Positions 42,692 to 51,760 of a stretch of 64,000 nucleotides of DNA are shown in pieces. Position 1 is the stretch's first letter. Every line of letters begins with the position of its first letter. The notes under the pieces were generated by a model. It made no database searches, had not been told where the DNA came from, and saw only the letters and a program-made list of their open reading frames with translations. The DNA lies in assembly GCF_016907875.1 (NCBI RefSeq), contig NZ_JAFBCU010000001.1, positions 1 to 64,000 of the forward strand, written 5' to 3'. Source of the DNA: Arthrobacter roseus (GTDB taxonomy: Bacteria > Actinomycetota > Actinomycetes > Actinomycetales > Micrococcaceae). Both the position numbers and the translations under genes were made by a program.

Positions 42692-43304
42692 TTCGTTGAG
42701 TGGCGCTCGCTAACACCAGGATCGCCCAGATAGTAGCGATCTGCCACGCGAACGCAGGGAAGATCAACCAGAGGCTGTGGATCAGGACGGTTTCGGCTCC
42801 CTCGGCGAGACCTTCCAGAAAAGACAGTGAACGGCCGTCATCCTTCTGCCGCCCGGTTTTCTCTGCGATGGAAGAAAACGCGAGAAATACACTTCCGTTG
42901 ATGTAGTAAGCAAACATCACTGCTAGAAACGGTAGCCACGGCGCGTTGAACGCAGCTGTGGCTCCCACTGCTACCCCTGCCACGGTGGCCCCATAAACGA
43001 CGAAGTCTGCTGAAATGTCCCAGAATCCGCCCCGACCTGAATCCTGGCGAGCCTGACCCGACAGACTGCTGCGCCGTCGTCGTCGTCGTGCCAGTGGTCC
43101 GTCCACGCCGTCGGCCATCCGGCATAGGAGCCAGGCTGCCAGTGCTGGAAGCCACTGCTGGGTGGCCGCGAGTACAGCACTGACCAAGCCCAACACCAGG
43201 TTGAGTCCGGTCAGGCGATCGGGCGTAATCCACGGCCTGTCCAACCACCCGGCCACCCGGTTCAGGGCTGGCGCTAACAGGGGCCGTAGCCGAGCATCAA
43301 ACAT
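42663..43304 (-). CDS. CDP-alcohol phosphatidyltransferase family protein
   Basis: About 213 residues from ATG 43304. The CDP-OH-P motif is split: ADGVDGPLARRRRRR, then an insertion of about ten residues, then GGFWDISADF, giving D-x2-D-G-x2-A-R ... G-x3-D-x3-D with a longer linker than usual. Six membrane helices. The family transfers a phospho-alcohol from CDP-diacylglycerol or the reverse. It overlaps the VTT gene by 8 bases. E. coli YnjF is of this family and lies beside ynjBCD. Confidence 0.85.
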   Translation of the reverse strand: MFDARLRPLLAPALNRVAGWLDRPWITPDRLTGLNLVLGLVSAVLAATQQWLPALAAWLLCRMADGVDGPLARRRRRRSSLSGQARQDSGRGGFWDISADFVVYGATVAGVAVGATAAFNAPWLPFLAVMFAYYINGSVFLAFSSIAEKTGRQKDDGRSLSFLEGLAEGAETVLIHSLWLIFPAFAWQIATIWAILVLASATQRIISGYRILR

Positions 43305-43962
43305 CGTGGGTCTTCTCTCCACGCCGTCGACGAACAGCATAAATCAGGCCCACAAGAGTGAGGGCTCCAAGCACACCGGCGGCGAGGCTGGTCTGCCAAC
43401 CAAAGTCCAGTCCGAAAGCACCAAGGGCCACGAAGCTGATGGCCCCGGGCAAGATTCCCAGGCCGGTCCCGAGCATGTACGAACGCCATCCCAACGATGT
43501 CAGGCCAGCCGAATAATTAATGGCGGTGAACGGCAATACCGGCACCAACCGGACGCCTATAACAGCCACAAACCCTCGCCGGCGAAGGACCTCGTCCACC
43601 TTCTCAACCCGCGTTCCCGTGAGCTTCTCGACGGCGTCCCTGCCCAGCACTCGTCCCAGCCAAAAGGCGGCCGCGGCACCGAGCATAGCGCCGATATAGA
43701 CGACGGCGAGGGCTGCGCTGAAACCGAACAGAACCCCCGCCCCAATAGAGAGGACGTTCTTGGGCACTGGTGCGAGCGTGAGCGCCGCGTAGCCCAGAAC
43801 AAAAGCTGCGGGGGCCCACCAGCCGGCGCGCTCTGTCATGCCACGCAGCTGCTCAACTTCAGGTATAGGCACAAGCAACACAACCACGGCAGCCGCGGCA
43901 ACGAATAACAACAGAAGGATCAAACGACGGACGGGATGGGACACTGATATTTGCCCGGCCAT
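43297..43962 (-). CDS. TVP38/TMEM64 (VTT/DedA-like) membrane protein
   Basis: About 221 residues, polytopic. VTT-domain features: LAPVPKNVLSIGAGVLFGFS, AFWLGRVLGRDAVEKL, then GFVAVIGVRLVPVLPFTAIN with the conserved Arg and Pro. VTT/DedA proteins are implicated in lipid scrambling or undecaprenyl-phosphate recycling. ATG 43962 is chosen; GTG 43974 is an alternative. Divergent from the ABC transporter operon and co-transcribed with the CDP-alcohol transferase. Confidence 0.87.
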   Translation of the reverse strand: MAGQISVSHPVRRLILLLLFVAAAAVVVLLVPIPEVEQLRGMTERAGWWAPAAFVLGYAALTLAPVPKNVLSIGAGVLFGFSAALAVVYIGAMLGAAAAFWLGRVLGRDAVEKLTGTRVEKVDEVLRRRGFVAVIGVRLVPVLPFTAINYSAGLTSLGWRSYMLGTGLGILPGAISFVALGAFGLDFGWQTSLAAGVLGALTLVGLIYAVRRRRGEKTHDV

Positions 43963-44051
43963 TGACCTCACCACCCATCAGTTGTTCAGCACTAAACCAA
44001 AACTAGAGAATACTTGACACCGCACGTTCATTTCATGGAAAGGGTCCGCAG

Positions 44052-45314
44052 TTGTCTCATGTGACAGTACCTGCTGAGAGACCACGCACACTTCTTTCGC
44101 GGATAGCGATGGGTACTTTTGCTGCGCTGCTCTTGGCCGGATGTTCAGGCCCCACCCCCGCAGAGCCATCAGAGACTTTTGCTTCTTTCGAGGATGTGCA
44201 GACTGAAGCCGACGGCCAGACCGTTGATTTGTGGATGTACGGCGGCGACCAGCAAGCCAACTCATACGCGGATGAGGTGCTCATCCCAGCAGCAGCGGAG
44301 CAGGGCGTGGAGCTGCGGCGCGTACCGGTTGCGGATACTGCGGACGCGGTGAACCGGGTGCTGACCGAGATCCAGGCTGGCCGTGACGATGGCACCGTGG
44401 ATCTGGTCTGGGTCAATGGCGCCAATTTTGGTACCGGCCAACAAGCCGACGCCTGGCACTGCGAATGGACCGATCTGCTGCCGAACATGAAGTACACCGA
44501 TCCAGCGGACCCGCTGATTACCGACGACTTTGGTGTTCCGGTCAATGGCTGTGAAGCCCCGTGGCATAAGGCCCAGTTCACCTACGCCTATAACTCCGAT
44601 GCCATTTTCGATCCGCCCACGAGTTTGGACGGCATCGTGGAATGGGCCGAAGCTCATCCGGGTCGTTTCACCTACCCGGCACCGCCGGACTTCACGGGCA
44701 GCGTCTTCCTGCGTGAAGTCATGCTCAGCATGGCCGACGGCGCGGAACAAGTGCCGCAAACCTTCTCTGCCGAAGCATTCGAGCAATTTGCGCCCGCCGC
44801 CATCCAGAGGTTGGAGGAACTGGAGCGTTCATTGTGGCGCGAGGGCAGCACGTACCCTCGAGACGAACAGGCGCTGAACCAGTTATTCGCCAACGGGGAC
44901 GTGGACATGACCATGACCTACGGGCCGGCGCGGTTGACCGATCTGGTTGAATCGGGGGCACTGCCTGAGGCCACCAAAGTACTGACTCTGGATGAGGGAA
45001 CAGTGGGCAATGCCAGCTTTTTGGCCATCCCCGCAAATGCGGCAGACACGGCAGGAGCCATGGTTGTCGCCAACCTCGCCTTGTCGCCGGAACAGCAGGC
45101 GGCTAAAGCAGATCCTAAGGTGTGGGGACAATTCACCGTCCTCGAGATGGACAAACTCTCGCCACAACAACGGGAACTATTTGAGTCCCTCCCCTCGTCC
45201 GACGTCGTACCTCCCTATGAGGTGATGTCCCGCAACGCCCACGCAGAGCTCTCCGCCGAGTGGGTCACAGCACTGGATGACGCGTGGAGAGAACGGGTGG
45301 CCGGCACGCCATGA
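44052..45314 (+). CDS. ABC transporter substrate-binding lipoprotein (YnjB-like)
   Basis: 420 residues. TTG start at 44052 with AAAGGG 7 bases upstream; lipobox LLLAGC places the lipidated Cys at 31. The mature protein is a type II binding protein with the VDLWMYGGDQQANSYADEVL segment, DLVWVNGANFGTGQQ and FTYPAPPDFTGSVFLREVM, as in the YnjB branch of thiamine- or iron-like extracellular binding proteins. It delivers an unknown solute to the two permeases encoded downstream. It overlaps the first permease by 4 bases. Confidence 0.88.
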   Translation: MSHVTVPAERPRTLLSRIAMGTFAALLLAGCSGPTPAEPSETFASFEDVQTEADGQTVDLWMYGGDQQANSYADEVLIPAAAEQGVELRRVPVADTADAVNRVLTEIQAGRDDGTVDLVWVNGANFGTGQQADAWHCEWTDLLPNMKYTDPADPLITDDFGVPVNGCEAPWHKAQFTYAYNSDAIFDPPTSLDGIVEWAEAHPGRFTYPAPPDFTGSVFLREVMLSMADGAEQVPQTFSAEAFEQFAPAAIQRLEELERSLWREGSTYPRDEQALNQLFANGDVDMTMTYGPARLTDLVESGALPEATKVLTLDEGTVGNASFLAIPANAADTAGAMVVANLALSPEQQAAKADPKVWGQFTVLEMDKLSPQQRELFESLPSSDVVPPYEVMSRNAHAELSAEWVTALDDAWRERVAGTP

Positions 45315-46159
45315 GTGGGCGGTTCACCACCACCCGCAGTCTGTTGCTCGCGGTTCCAGCCATGCTGCCCGTCGTCGTCGTTCTGCTGGGCAGCCTCACT
45401 GCAACACTGCTGCAGAGCGTAGGGCTCATGCCCTTCATCGGTCCTGCCTCCTTCACCCTCGAATACTGGACTGGGAACGCCACGGAGCTGGCACGAACGA
45501 CGGCGGTTTCGCTGTACATCGCCGGTGCGTCAACGCTTCTGGCCTGCATCGTGGGTTTCATCGCGGCTTCCTACATTCTGATGACGGAGCGAGCCGGACG
45601 TCTGGTTGCGGCGATCGGCGCTGCAACCATCCCGATTCCGCACCTAATTGGAGCAGGTGCAGTGGGATTGCTGCTGGCGGATTCCGGTTTCCTCTCCCGC
45701 CTGTTGGGACTGTCCGATGGCGGGTTCCCGGCCCTGGTGGGCGGACCATACTCGTTGGCGGTCATTTTCGAATACGCCTGGAAGGAGTCGGCGTTCGTAG
45801 CGCTGGTGATCGTTGGCAGTCTGGCACGCTCAGCTGGCGGTTTATGCGAGACTGCGGCCACCCTTGGCGCTACACCACGGCAGCGGATCACGCATGTGGT
45901 TTTCCCGCTGGCGCTGCCTGCACTGGCGGTCTCGGCAGTGATCGTTTTCGTTTACACCCTGGGTTCATATGAGGTGCCCTGGCTACTGGGGGCGATCAGT
46001 CCCGAAGTGCTACCCGTGCGGGGGGTGCGCCTCTTCGGCTCCATTGACCTGGCGTCCCGGCCGGAAGCAATGGTCACAGCCTTGCTGTCAATCCTACTCG
46101 GCGCGGTGGCCATTTTGATGGGCCTTGTCCTGTTGCGGCGGATACGGAGCCTGCGGTGA
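45311..46159 (+). CDS. ABC transporter permease (YnjC-like, first)
   Basis: 282 residues, about six helices. The EAA loop is CETAATLGATPRQRITHVVF with the conserved G and hydrophobic tail that contacts the ATPase. Start ATG 45311 overlaps the binding-protein stop as ATGA; the stop overlaps the second permease. E. coli YnjC corresponds to both halves fused; here they are separate genes. Confidence 0.88.
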   Translation: MSGRFTTTRSLLLAVPAMLPVVVVLLGSLTATLLQSVGLMPFIGPASFTLEYWTGNATELARTTAVSLYIAGASTLLACIVGFIAASYILMTERAGRLVAAIGAATIPIPHLIGAGAVGLLLADSGFLSRLLGLSDGGFPALVGGPYSLAVIFEYAWKESAFVALVIVGSLARSAGGLCETAATLGATPRQRITHVVFPLALPALAVSAVIVFVYTLGSYEVPWLLGAISPEVLPVRGVRLFGSIDLASRPEAMVTALLSILLGAVAILMGLVLLRRIRSLR

Positions 46160-46977
46160 TCCTGGAACAAGTGCCTCCAGTCTCCATAGGTTCCAGAATG
46201 CCGGGCGGGACGACGGCGAGGGTGATGGTAGGTGCCTTGCTGGTCCTCTGGTTCGCGCTGCCGATGGTACCGGTGGCGCTCTGGGCCGTGGCTGGCGAAT
46301 GGCGGGCACCCGCTGTTTTACCGCAGAGCTATAGTTGGCGCGGCTGGTCGCAGGCAGCTTCCTCGGGCCTCATGCCTGCCTTGCTGGCTTCCACCTTGCT
46401 CGGTGGGGCGGTTGCGGTGATCGCTACTCCACTGGGTTTCATGGCGGCTTCATCACTGCGACGTCTTCCTCCGCGATCCCAAAGAATTGTTGAAGCGGTA
46501 TTGCTCTCACCGCTGGCCATACCGCCGTTTGCTCTGGTGATGGGCATGAATGTGGTGTTACTGCGTGCGTACATCCCGGCGGCGGCTGGAGTTCTGCTAC
46601 TTTTGGTGGTCACAGCGTTGCCCTACACAGTATTCATGTTCCGTAGCGCTCTGGCCGGATACGACGATCGGTTTGAAGAAGCCGCCCGGACGCTGGGAGC
46701 CTCCAGAGCCCAGACCGTGCGTCATGTTCGAATTCCCCTCTTGGCCAAAGCAAGTGCACGGGCTGCCTTTCTGGCCTTTCTGGTGGGCTGGGGCGATTAC
46801 CTGGTGACCCTGATCGTTGGCGGTGGCCAGCTCAGAACCTTGCCCCTGATATTGGCATCCGCAGCCTCGGGCAGTGGAAATCAGCAGCTCACGGCTATTC
46901 TGTCGTTGGCCGTAGTACTGCCGCCGCTTGTGCTGCTGGTACTGCTGCTCAGTGGCCGCCCCGGAAGGACCCGATGA
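46156..46977 (+). CDS. ABC transporter permease (YnjC-like, second)
   Basis: 273 residues. Six helices and an EAA loop FEEAARTLGASRAQTVRHVR. GTG 46156 overlaps the previous stop (GTGA), and its own stop overlaps the ATPase start by 4 bases. Pairs with the first permease to form the membrane channel. Confidence 0.88.
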   Translation: MILEQVPPVSIGSRMPGGTTARVMVGALLVLWFALPMVPVALWAVAGEWRAPAVLPQSYSWRGWSQAASSGLMPALLASTLLGGAVAVIATPLGFMAASSLRRLPPRSQRIVEAVLLSPLAIPPFALVMGMNVVLLRAYIPAAAGVLLLLVVTALPYTVFMFRSALAGYDDRFEEAARTLGASRAQTVRHVRIPLLAKASARAAFLAFLVGWGDYLVTLIVGGGQLRTLPLILASAASGSGNQQLTAILSLAVVLPPLVLLVLLLSGRPGRTR

Positions 46978-48023
46978 GCTCTCGACTTGAACTGAAAAAT
47001 ATCTCCCATCTGTATCACGGGACATCGGAACCTGTTCTCAAAGACCTGGGACTCACAGTTGAAGCGTCCCAAACCGTTGCCCTACTGGGCGCTTCGGGCA
47101 GCGGCAAGTCCACCCTGTTGCGCGTCGTCGCAGGTTTAGAGGAGCCATCGGCCGGGCAAGTGATCGTTGACGGGCAGGACCTGACCGAAATTCCACCGGA
47201 GCACCGGGGCATAGCACTGGTATTTCAGAGCCCACTGTTGTTCCCACATCTGAACGTTGTGGACAACGTGGCCTTCTCCTCCCGGATGGCAGGGGTATCT
47301 GCTCGGATAGCCAGAGCAGAGGCACTCGAATTCTTGGATCTGGTGCAATTGAAGGACTTTGCACACCGTCGCACCTCGCAACTTTCCGGTGGTCAGGAAC
47401 AACGCGTATCCCTGGCCAGAGCTCTGGCCCGGCATCCTCGTCTCTTGCTGCTGGACGAACCGTTCAGCTCCCTTGATTCGAGGCTGCGCGAAGATATGTA
47501 CACGCTGCTTTCTGATATCCGCGAGCAGCTCCACCCCACGGTTGTGCTGGTCACCCATGACCGCCGAGAAGCAGCTGTGCTGGCCGATTCAATCGCCGTT
47601 CTGGACTCCGGACGCATCCTCCAGCACGGTCCGGTCTCCCAGTTGCACTACCGCCCTGCCTCCCTGGAAGTGAGCAGGATCTTAGGAGGGCTCAACGAGA
47701 TCCCCGGCGTAGTCAGCGGCGGGATCCACCACTCCGTGCTCGGCTCCATCAACGTTCCGGAGGCCAGAGACGGCCACGGATCGCTGGTGATTCGGCAAGA
47801 AACAGTTGACCTGGTGCCCCCGGGAAACGGTGTCGTTGACGCGATGGTGTCATCGATCAAACCTCTCGGTGCACATTCCCTGGCCAACGTGGTCATCGCT
47901 GGCGGACCCGTTGGTGAACCAGCACAGTGCCTTTGGGCAGAGGTCAGTGGTAACCCGCATTTCTCCCTTGGTGATCGCGTCGGTGTCAGCTTTGAGCCAT
48001 CGTCAACCTGGGTGGTGGACTAG
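46974..48023 (+). CDS. ABC transporter ATP-binding protein (YnjD-like)
   Basis: 349 residues. Walker A GASGSGKST (39-47), Q-loop LVFQSPLLFP, signature LSGGQEQRVSLARAL, Walker B LLLLDEPFSSLD and H-loop LVTHDRREA. A C-terminal TOBE-like domain (about 240-349, LVIRQETVDLVPPGNG) marks the CUT/Pot-type importer class. Completes the four-gene transporter. Confidence 0.92.
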   Translation: MSSRLELKNISHLYHGTSEPVLKDLGLTVEASQTVALLGASGSGKSTLLRVVAGLEEPSAGQVIVDGQDLTEIPPEHRGIALVFQSPLLFPHLNVVDNVAFSSRMAGVSARIARAEALEFLDLVQLKDFAHRRTSQLSGGQEQRVSLARALARHPRLLLLDEPFSSLDSRLREDMYTLLSDIREQLHPTVVLVTHDRREAAVLADSIAVLDSGRILQHGPVSQLHYRPASLEVSRILGGLNEIPGVVSGGIHHSVLGSINVPEARDGHGSLVIRQETVDLVPPGNGVVDAMVSSIKPLGAHSLANVVIAGGPVGEPAQCLWAEVSGNPHFSLGDRVGVSFEPSSTWVVD

Positions 48024-48043
48024 CCGAGGGGGATACTGGGAAC

Positions 48044-48736
48044 ATGAAAACTCCGGAAGTCATTGTTTTTGATGTCAACGAAACCCTCTCAGACACCGCC
48101 CCTTTGGGAGCTGCATTTCAGGACGCTGGTCTCCCGGCCCACGCCGCCCAGACGTGGTTCACGGGTATCCTTCGGGACGGGTTCGCACTAGCGGCCGCTG
48201 GAGGCAACGTTCCCTTCGCCGAGATCGCAAAAGACAGCCTCGAGCGCCTGATGGCTCAGGCTGCGGCGGGGGCTGCGGCAGTGAGCGAGCGCAGCCAGAG
48301 AGTAGACCAAATCATGACCAGCATGAAGGACCTGTCCCTCCACCCCGACGTCGTGCTTGGAATCCCAGCTCTGGCCCGCACTGCGGACCTGGTAACACTG
48401 AGTAATGGCGCCACCACAGTGGCAGATAAGCTCCTCAGCGAAGGACACATCCGTGAATACTTTTCCCACTTACTGAGCGTTGACGACGCCGCCGCGTGGA
48501 AACCAGCCGCAGCCGCTTATTCGACAGCCATGGCCGCGTGTGGCAAAGCAGCCGAAGAGATGCTGCTGGTAGCCGTACACCCCTGGGATATTCACGGCGC
48601 CAACGCTGCTGGCATGCAGACCGCGTGGATCAACCGCGATGGCAACACGTACCCCAGCTATTTCACGCCGCCCACCTACGAAGCAGTGGACCTGCCGTCG
48701 TTGGCCGAACAGTTAGCACTGCGCCCAACGCATTAA
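48044..48736 (+). CDS. HAD-superfamily hydrolase, haloacid dehalogenase type II-like
   Basis: 230 residues. Nucleophile Asp in VIVFDVNETLSD, motif II TLSNGATT, Lys in AAAWKPAAAAYSTAM and the acidic end VAVHPWDIHGANAAGMQTAW. These match L-2-haloacid dehalogenase-like HAD proteins, where the residue after the second motif decides between dehalogenase and phosphatase; this cannot be settled here. It begins 20 bases after the transporter ATPase and overlaps the convergent FNT gene by 4 bases. Confidence 0.87.
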   Translation: MKTPEVIVFDVNETLSDTAPLGAAFQDAGLPAHAAQTWFTGILRDGFALAAAGGNVPFAEIAKDSLERLMAQAAAGAAAVSERSQRVDQIMTSMKDLSLHPDVVLGIPALARTADLVTLSNGATTVADKLLSEGHIREYFSHLLSVDDAAAWKPAAAAYSTAMAACGKAAEEMLLVAVHPWDIHGANAAGMQTAWINRDGNTYPSYFTPPTYEAVDLPSLAEQLALRPTH

Positions 48737-49584
48737 TCTCCGTGCAGCGCATCCGGGTCTGCCGGTGATTCCCGCCGTCGTTTTTGGATCAGATCCTTGG
48801 TACGCAGAAGCCGCAGTGACGTCACCAGCAGCAGACCACCCAAAATGTTGAACAGCAGCGTGTAACCAAACCAGCCAAGCCACTGCACATATGTGATCTC
48901 AGCGCCAGCGTGGATGGCGCCGAAGATCAGTAGCGAGTCCAGAATCGAGTGGAACAGTTGCAGGCCCGCCAGCAGGAAGCCTCCAACAATAGCGGCGGCG
49001 ATTTTGGCCGGATCGGAATCTGTTCCGTGCTGCATCCGCGTCATCAAAGTGATGGTGCTGCCGCCCAGAACCGCCAGACAGATTGCCTGCAGATTGAAGG
49101 GCGCGTTTACGAAGTGTTCGGCTGATGTGGTGACTGTTTCCTGCCACTGTGGGAAAGCTTTCATCACAATCCACATGAAGATCCAGCCGCCCAGTAGATT
49201 AGCTACGAGTGTCCCGCCCCATAGCTTTCCCAACTGTTTTATGCTCCCCGCACGGGACGCGACGGCGGCGATGGGCACCAGGAAGTCTTCAGTGAACAAT
49301 TCGCTTTTCGCCAGCAACAGCGCAATGAAGCCAACGCTGAACGCCAGGCCGGCGAGCAGCTGATTATCTGTCTCATACAAGACGGCCAGATAAGCAGTAA
49401 CACCTATCCCGACCTCGATCCCACCCAGAAGTCCTGTTGTCAGCATGGCAACTAAGGTGCGCTGGATGCGTTCCGCACCCTCTTCGACGAGCCGATTGAA
49501 CGAGCTGATCAGCTCGTCCTCCACAGGTAAGTCAGTTTTACCGAGTTCACGGCGGCGTTCGTCACTCACGCAGATAGGCTCCAA
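48733..49584 (-). CDS. Formate/nitrite transporter (FNT) family channel
   Basis: 283 residues, six helices. FNT features: LLGGIEVGIGVTAYLAVLYE, FIALLLAKSELFTEDFLVPI with the LFTEDFL loop, and FHSILDSLLIFGAIHAGAEI. The LFTEDFL segment is characteristic of the YfdC-like branch, not of the FocA/NirC formate and nitrite channels. Pentameric channel for small monovalent anions is the family role; substrate unknown. Confidence 0.86.
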   Translation of the reverse strand: MEPICVSDERRRELGKTDLPVEDELISSFNRLVEEGAERIQRTLVAMLTTGLLGGIEVGIGVTAYLAVLYETDNQLLAGLAFSVGFIALLLAKSELFTEDFLVPIAAVASRAGSIKQLGKLWGGTLVANLLGGWIFMWIVMKAFPQWQETVTTSAEHFVNAPFNLQAICLAVLGGSTITLMTRMQHGTDSDPAKIAAAIVGGFLLAGLQLFHSILDSLLIFGAIHAGAEITYVQWLGWFGYTLLFNILGGLLLVTSLRLLRTKDLIQKRRRESPADPDALHGD

Positions 49585-49648
49585 CCGGTTGGCACTGATG
49601 CAGAGACACTAATTCTATGCACGCGCATAGTGTTTAGGACGTCAAGCC

Positions 49649-51730
49649 TCAAAGTTTTCCGGCGACTGCTTGTGCCAACCGATCGAAGATCTCACTCGAT
49701 GCCAGGTCCTCCACCAGCACAGCGCGGCCTTCGGTGTCAGCCAAGGGAACGCGCCAGTTAGGATACTCATCGCTGGTGCCGGGTTGATTCTGGGTTCGCC
49801 GCTCCCCCACCGCGTCCGCGAGTGAAATACCCAAAAGAACCGACGGCGTGTGCGCAATGAATGAGTGCAGCTGCTCCACGGTTCCCTGCTCGGCAGAACC
49901 CTTTGTGACAGAGCGAACCAGGGACAACACTGCGTCCTGCGCCTCCCGGTCCGCGCGACGCTCTTCCTCCACCGGACGGCTCAACAAACCCAATGACTCG
50001 CGCAGGTCCACATGCTCGCCCGCCAGGTAGCCGGCGCTGGGCGGTAGGTCGTGCGTGGTGACCGTGGTGAGGCACGCCTGTCGATACTGATCGGCCGGGC
50101 GCGGGCGCTCGCCGTCGTACTCAAACCACAGAATGGACGTACCCAGCATGCCCCGCCCGGCCAGAGTTTTCTGCACTACCGGCTCGAACAATCCCAGGTC
50201 TTCGCCGATCACGACGGCGCCGGCCTTCTCGGCCTCCAGTGCGAGGATCCCGATCAGCGCGTCGTGATCGTAGTAGACGTACGCGCCGTCAGCTGGTCCG
50301 GCGCCGTCGGGAATCCACCAGAGCCGGAACAACCCCAGAATGTGATCCACGCGGATGCCGCCGGCATGGCGCAGAATGGTGCGCAGCATATCCCGGTACG
50401 CGGCATAGCCGAACTCGGCGAGACGTTGCGGGTGCCATGGCGGCTGGCCCCAGTCCTGCCCCTGCTGGTTGAACATGTCCGGCGGCGCCCCCACCTGCAC
50501 CCCCGCGGTCAGCACATCCTGCAGCATCCAGGCATCGGCTCCGTTGCGGGAGACTCCCACCGCGAGATCGTGCACCACACCAATGTCCATACCCGCATTT
50601 CGGGCGGTGTGCTGGGCCGCAGCGAGTTGTTCGTCGCAGAGCCACTGCAGCCAGATGTGAAACTCAATTCTGGACGCGAGCTCCTGCCGGCGCCCTGCAG
50701 GAACGTCCGACGGCGATCCCGGCCACTGCTGCCCACCATCCTCTGACTTCTCTGCGAGCGCGCACCAAAGGGCGAAGTCCTGCAGCCCCTGCCCCTGTTC
50801 CTCACAGAAGCGCCGGAAGCTTTCCTCACGGGAGCGGCTGCGCTCCACGTGATTCAGCTCCTTCAGGACGCTCAGTTTTGCAGCGTAACTGGTATCCCGA
50901 TCGATGAACTCCGGATCTCGGTTTGCGTCCTGGAAATTTCGCGCGGCTTCAGTGGCCTGGTTTTGAGCCGTCGTCGGAAGCTGCTGGAACTCCGGCACGT
51001 CCTCCACGCGCAAGTAGAGGGGGTTGAAGAACCGCCGGGAGGACGGCAAATATGGTGAAGGCTCCACTGGTGGCGCTGGCTCGGCCGCGTGCAACGGGTT
51101 GATCAGCACAAAATCGGCGCCTTTGCCCGCGGATATCGTCGCGAGCGAGGCCAGATCCGTCAGGTCCCCGACACCCCACGATTCAGCTGAACGCACCGAA
51201 TACAGCTGGGCCATCAGCCCCCACCGCTGAGACCCGGAGAGCCGGTCCCCCGTGGTGAGCCGCTGAGGCGTGACGATGAGCGCGCACTCAGCGTGGCCGC
51301 CGTCGTGCGTGGCCTCCAACCGGTGCCACCCCAACGGAAGCTGCGGCAGAGAGAACGTCAGCCGGTCCACGGCGGCGCCGTCAACCTCGTGCGTCTGGGG
51401 CGTTCCCTGCGATATCAGCGCATGCCGTGTTCCATCCTCCGCGATAGCGGTTAGCTCTGGGCTGGTTCCGCTGGGCACATGTACCGGCACCGTGGCCTCA
51501 TCATCCACAAGGACGACGACGGCGGACGGCAGCAACCTGCGCCACGCGGCGTTGGCGGCATATTGCAGAGAATCCTGGATCTGTTCTTCTGTTGAACAAG
51601 GGACACCCAGCGCGGTCAGGATCTTCGTGAGGGTGTCTGCGCTGGCATCGCGCGTTTCTCCGTCCGACCCAGTGACACTCGTGCCAATCCGGTGGGCTTC
51701 GGCAAGCTGCTTCAGGATTCCATCTGACAT
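49649..51730 (-). CDS. malQ: 4-alpha-glucanotransferase (amylomaltase)
   Basis: 693 residues, GH77. An N-terminal beta-domain extension is followed by the barrel with WGVGDLTDLASLA, nucleophile Asp in GGIRVDHILGLFRLWWIPDG, acid/base Glu in VVIGEDLGLFEP and the transition-state Asp in TTHDLPPSAGYLAGEH. Transfers alpha-1,4-glucan segments in maltodextrin and glycogen metabolism. Stands alone, divergent from the PAP2 gene by about 30 bases. Confidence 0.95.
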   Translation of the reverse strand: MSDGILKQLAEAHRIGTSVTGSDGETRDASADTLTKILTALGVPCSTEEQIQDSLQYAANAAWRRLLPSAVVVLVDDEATVPVHVPSGTSPELTAIAEDGTRHALISQGTPQTHEVDGAAVDRLTFSLPQLPLGWHRLEATHDGGHAECALIVTPQRLTTGDRLSGSQRWGLMAQLYSVRSAESWGVGDLTDLASLATISAGKGADFVLINPLHAAEPAPPVEPSPYLPSSRRFFNPLYLRVEDVPEFQQLPTTAQNQATEAARNFQDANRDPEFIDRDTSYAAKLSVLKELNHVERSRSREESFRRFCEEQGQGLQDFALWCALAEKSEDGGQQWPGSPSDVPAGRRQELASRIEFHIWLQWLCDEQLAAAQHTARNAGMDIGVVHDLAVGVSRNGADAWMLQDVLTAGVQVGAPPDMFNQQGQDWGQPPWHPQRLAEFGYAAYRDMLRTILRHAGGIRVDHILGLFRLWWIPDGAGPADGAYVYYDHDALIGILALEAEKAGAVVIGEDLGLFEPVVQKTLAGRGMLGTSILWFEYDGERPRPADQYRQACLTTVTTHDLPPSAGYLAGEHVDLRESLGLLSRPVEEERRADREAQDAVLSLVRSVTKGSAEQGTVEQLHSFIAHTPSVLLGISLADAVGERRTQNQPGTSDEYPNWRVPLADTEGRAVLVEDLASSEIFDRLAQAVAGKL

Positions 51731-51760
51731 GGCTCAAGCGTAGTGCCGTAGGGTCAATCC

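Noticed and set aside
44014-44042. TTGACA as a -35 box for the binding-protein gene
   Set aside because: No acceptable -10 element at 16-18 bases, so not listed as a promoter.
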